In this document: positions 63,335 through 64,000 of the stretch, in pieces
Numbering within the stretch: the first letter of the stretch is position 1
Layout of the letters: each line of letters opens with the position of its first letter
NCBI GenBank assembly: GCA_039030555.1
Contig: JBCCDY010000012.1
Coordinates: 89,044 to 153,043 of the forward strand
DNA length: 64,000 nt
Reading direction: 5' to 3'
From: JBCCDY01 sp039030555
GTDB lineage: Bacteria; Bacteroidota; Bacteroidia; Cytophagales; Cyclobacteriaceae
The notes under the pieces: generated by a model
Told to the model about the DNA's origin: nothing
The model's input: only the letters and a program-made list of their open reading frames with translations
Databases searched by the model: none
Position numbers and translations under genes: made by a program

Positions 63335-63748
63335 CTATACCAGGCTTGGCGGCTTGTTTACAGCTTCCTGAAAGGAAAATGAATAAGAGATCAAATAGGG
63401 TTTAAAAGAAAGATCGGTTTCAGACTTATGATTGGCTTCTATTTGAAAACCAGAGAGTTTATCCTGAAAAAGATTAAAACTGATGCCGGGAGGAAAATTA
63501 GTTTCAGCTTCGGAAGATTCCTCTTCGAATAAAAGTATGTTTTTTGTGACGTAGCATTTACCAGCACATACGGTGACGGTATTTACCCTATCCTTATTCA
63601 CACAAAGGTATTCGGCTATGTAATCTTTCCTGATCTCATAATCGAGCACAAGAAGTGGCGTCATGAAGGTCATCATGATGGATTGCCCGATTAAAAACCA
63701 GATAATAATTTGCCTTACTACTACCACACTATAAATGTATAGTCTCAA
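63335..63748 (-). CDS. Hypothetical membrane-anchored protein with CAGKCY motif
   Basis: A 137-residue protein with one N-terminal hydrophobic segment (residues about 8-35) and an exported remainder. The segment LCVNKDRVNTVTVCAGKCYV contains three Cys of a type seen in small Bacteroidota proteins near metal-related TonB loci. The C-terminal half has no known motif. It precedes the Met/His-rich barrel gene on the same strand with a gap of about 160 bp, so it may be co-regulated. Function unknown. Confidence 0.65.
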   Translation of the reverse strand: MRLYIYSVVVVRQIIIWFLIGQSIMMTFMTPLLVLDYEIRKDYIAEYLCVNKDRVNTVTVCAGKCYVTKNILLFEEESSEAETNFPPGISFNLFQDKLSGFQIEANHKSETDLSFKPYLISYSFSFQEAVNKPPSLV

Positions 63749-63807
63749 ATTGTCGGCACCAAAACAAAAATTGATAATTTTATTTTCTGTCCTGTTTTAA
63801 GGGATAC

Positions 63808-64000
63808 TTACATAAGGATGTTCCCGTTAGCATCATAATCGATCAGTCCTACGCCATAGGGGTTGTTGGTTGGGATGTAGACTCCTGTGTTTCCTTGTAA
63901 GTAATCTGCCTGGGTCAGGCGGTTCAGGGCATCGTATTCGTAGGCATAGGCACTTCCGCTTGCTGATAGGATATTCTTCCAGCTGATGCCGGATATATTG
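63808..64000 (-). CDS. RHS/YD-repeat protein, truncated end (cut by window edge)
   Basis: Sixty-odd C-terminal residues visible. They read NISGISWKN, then AYAYEYDALNRLTQADY and GLIDYDANGNILM followed by TAA. These are RHS/YD repeats of secreted polymorphic-toxin shells. Normal RHS proteins continue well past the GNIL repeat into a core-closing domain, which is missing here, so this may be a remnant or a decayed copy. It appears richer in G+C than its neighbours. The upstream part lies outside the window. Confidence 0.7.
   Translation of the reverse strand, partial: NISGISWKNILSASGSAYAYEYDALNRLTQADYLQGNTGVYIPTNNPYGVGLIDYDANGNILM

Overview
The window looks like a chromosomal segment of a Bacteroidota bacterium, most likely of the Cytophagales; the genus cannot be fixed from sequence alone. 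The evidence is an AT-rich genome without obvious Shine-Dalgarno sites, promoter octamers of the TAnnTTTG type, many TonB-dependent receptors with a carboxypeptidase-like N-terminal domain, many SPII lipoproteins, and families typical of the phylum (DUF4374, DUF4856, DUF6607, HmuY, DUF2911, HTTM proteins).

Layout. 1-6876: the N-terminal part of a DEAD-box RNA helicase, a molybdopterin oxidoreductase, a two-domain FKBP lipoprotein, the GTPase TypA/BipA and a TerB-like protein. 6930-9361: the ferrous iron importer feoA-feoB plus a small Cys-rich FeoB partner. 9351-10095: a HEPN/MNT toxin-antitoxin pair. 10184-10723: ferritin. 10815-41516: an iron-acquisition island of about 30 kb. It holds a DUF4856/imelysin/HTTM/TonB-receptor operon, two paralogous five-gene xenosiderophore-type operons (receptor, DUF4374-type lipoprotein, DUF3325, DUF3649, PepSY membrane protein), a heme-type operon (receptor, HmuY, DoxX, DUF6607), two pairs of small uncharacterised genes, and an orphan LuxR/NarL-type response regulator. 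Inside it sit glycogen phosphorylase and a ydeI gene broken by one nonsense codon.

41581-57850 is mostly housekeeping: an osmoprotectant ABC transporter with permease and binding protein fused, pgi, an LCIB-like putative carbonic anhydrase, a GH13 amylase lipoprotein, DinB, a sodium symporter, murB, a secreted zinc-ribbon protein, dCMP deaminase, DUF2911, an Mpo1-like protein, an ABC-F ATPase and a sorbosone-dehydrogenase-like lipoprotein. 58068-63748 is another TonB operon with a DJ-1/PfpI lipoprotein, an acetolactate-decarboxylase-like lipoprotein and a Met/His-rich outer-membrane protein, perhaps for a metal. The right edge carries the truncated end of an RHS/YD-repeat gene.

The most striking signal is regulatory. 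Six minus-strand transcription units of the iron island share one composite control element. A palindrome TTTAGAnnnnnTCTAAA lies just downstream of a TAnnTTTG-like -7 octamer, as expected for a Fur-type repressor site. Upstream lie three inverted repeats built from the same half-site (TCnCYA / TRGnGA), centred about 53, 76 and 97 bp from the palindrome centre, about two helical turns apart. feoAB and the response-regulator gene have the palindrome alone. This suggests a two-input iron regulon: Fur-like repression plus an activator that binds three phased dyads, with the response regulator at 40845-41495 as the obvious local candidate. The same element marks two pairs of tiny unknown genes (10815-11317 and 31371-31882) as probable members of the regulon.
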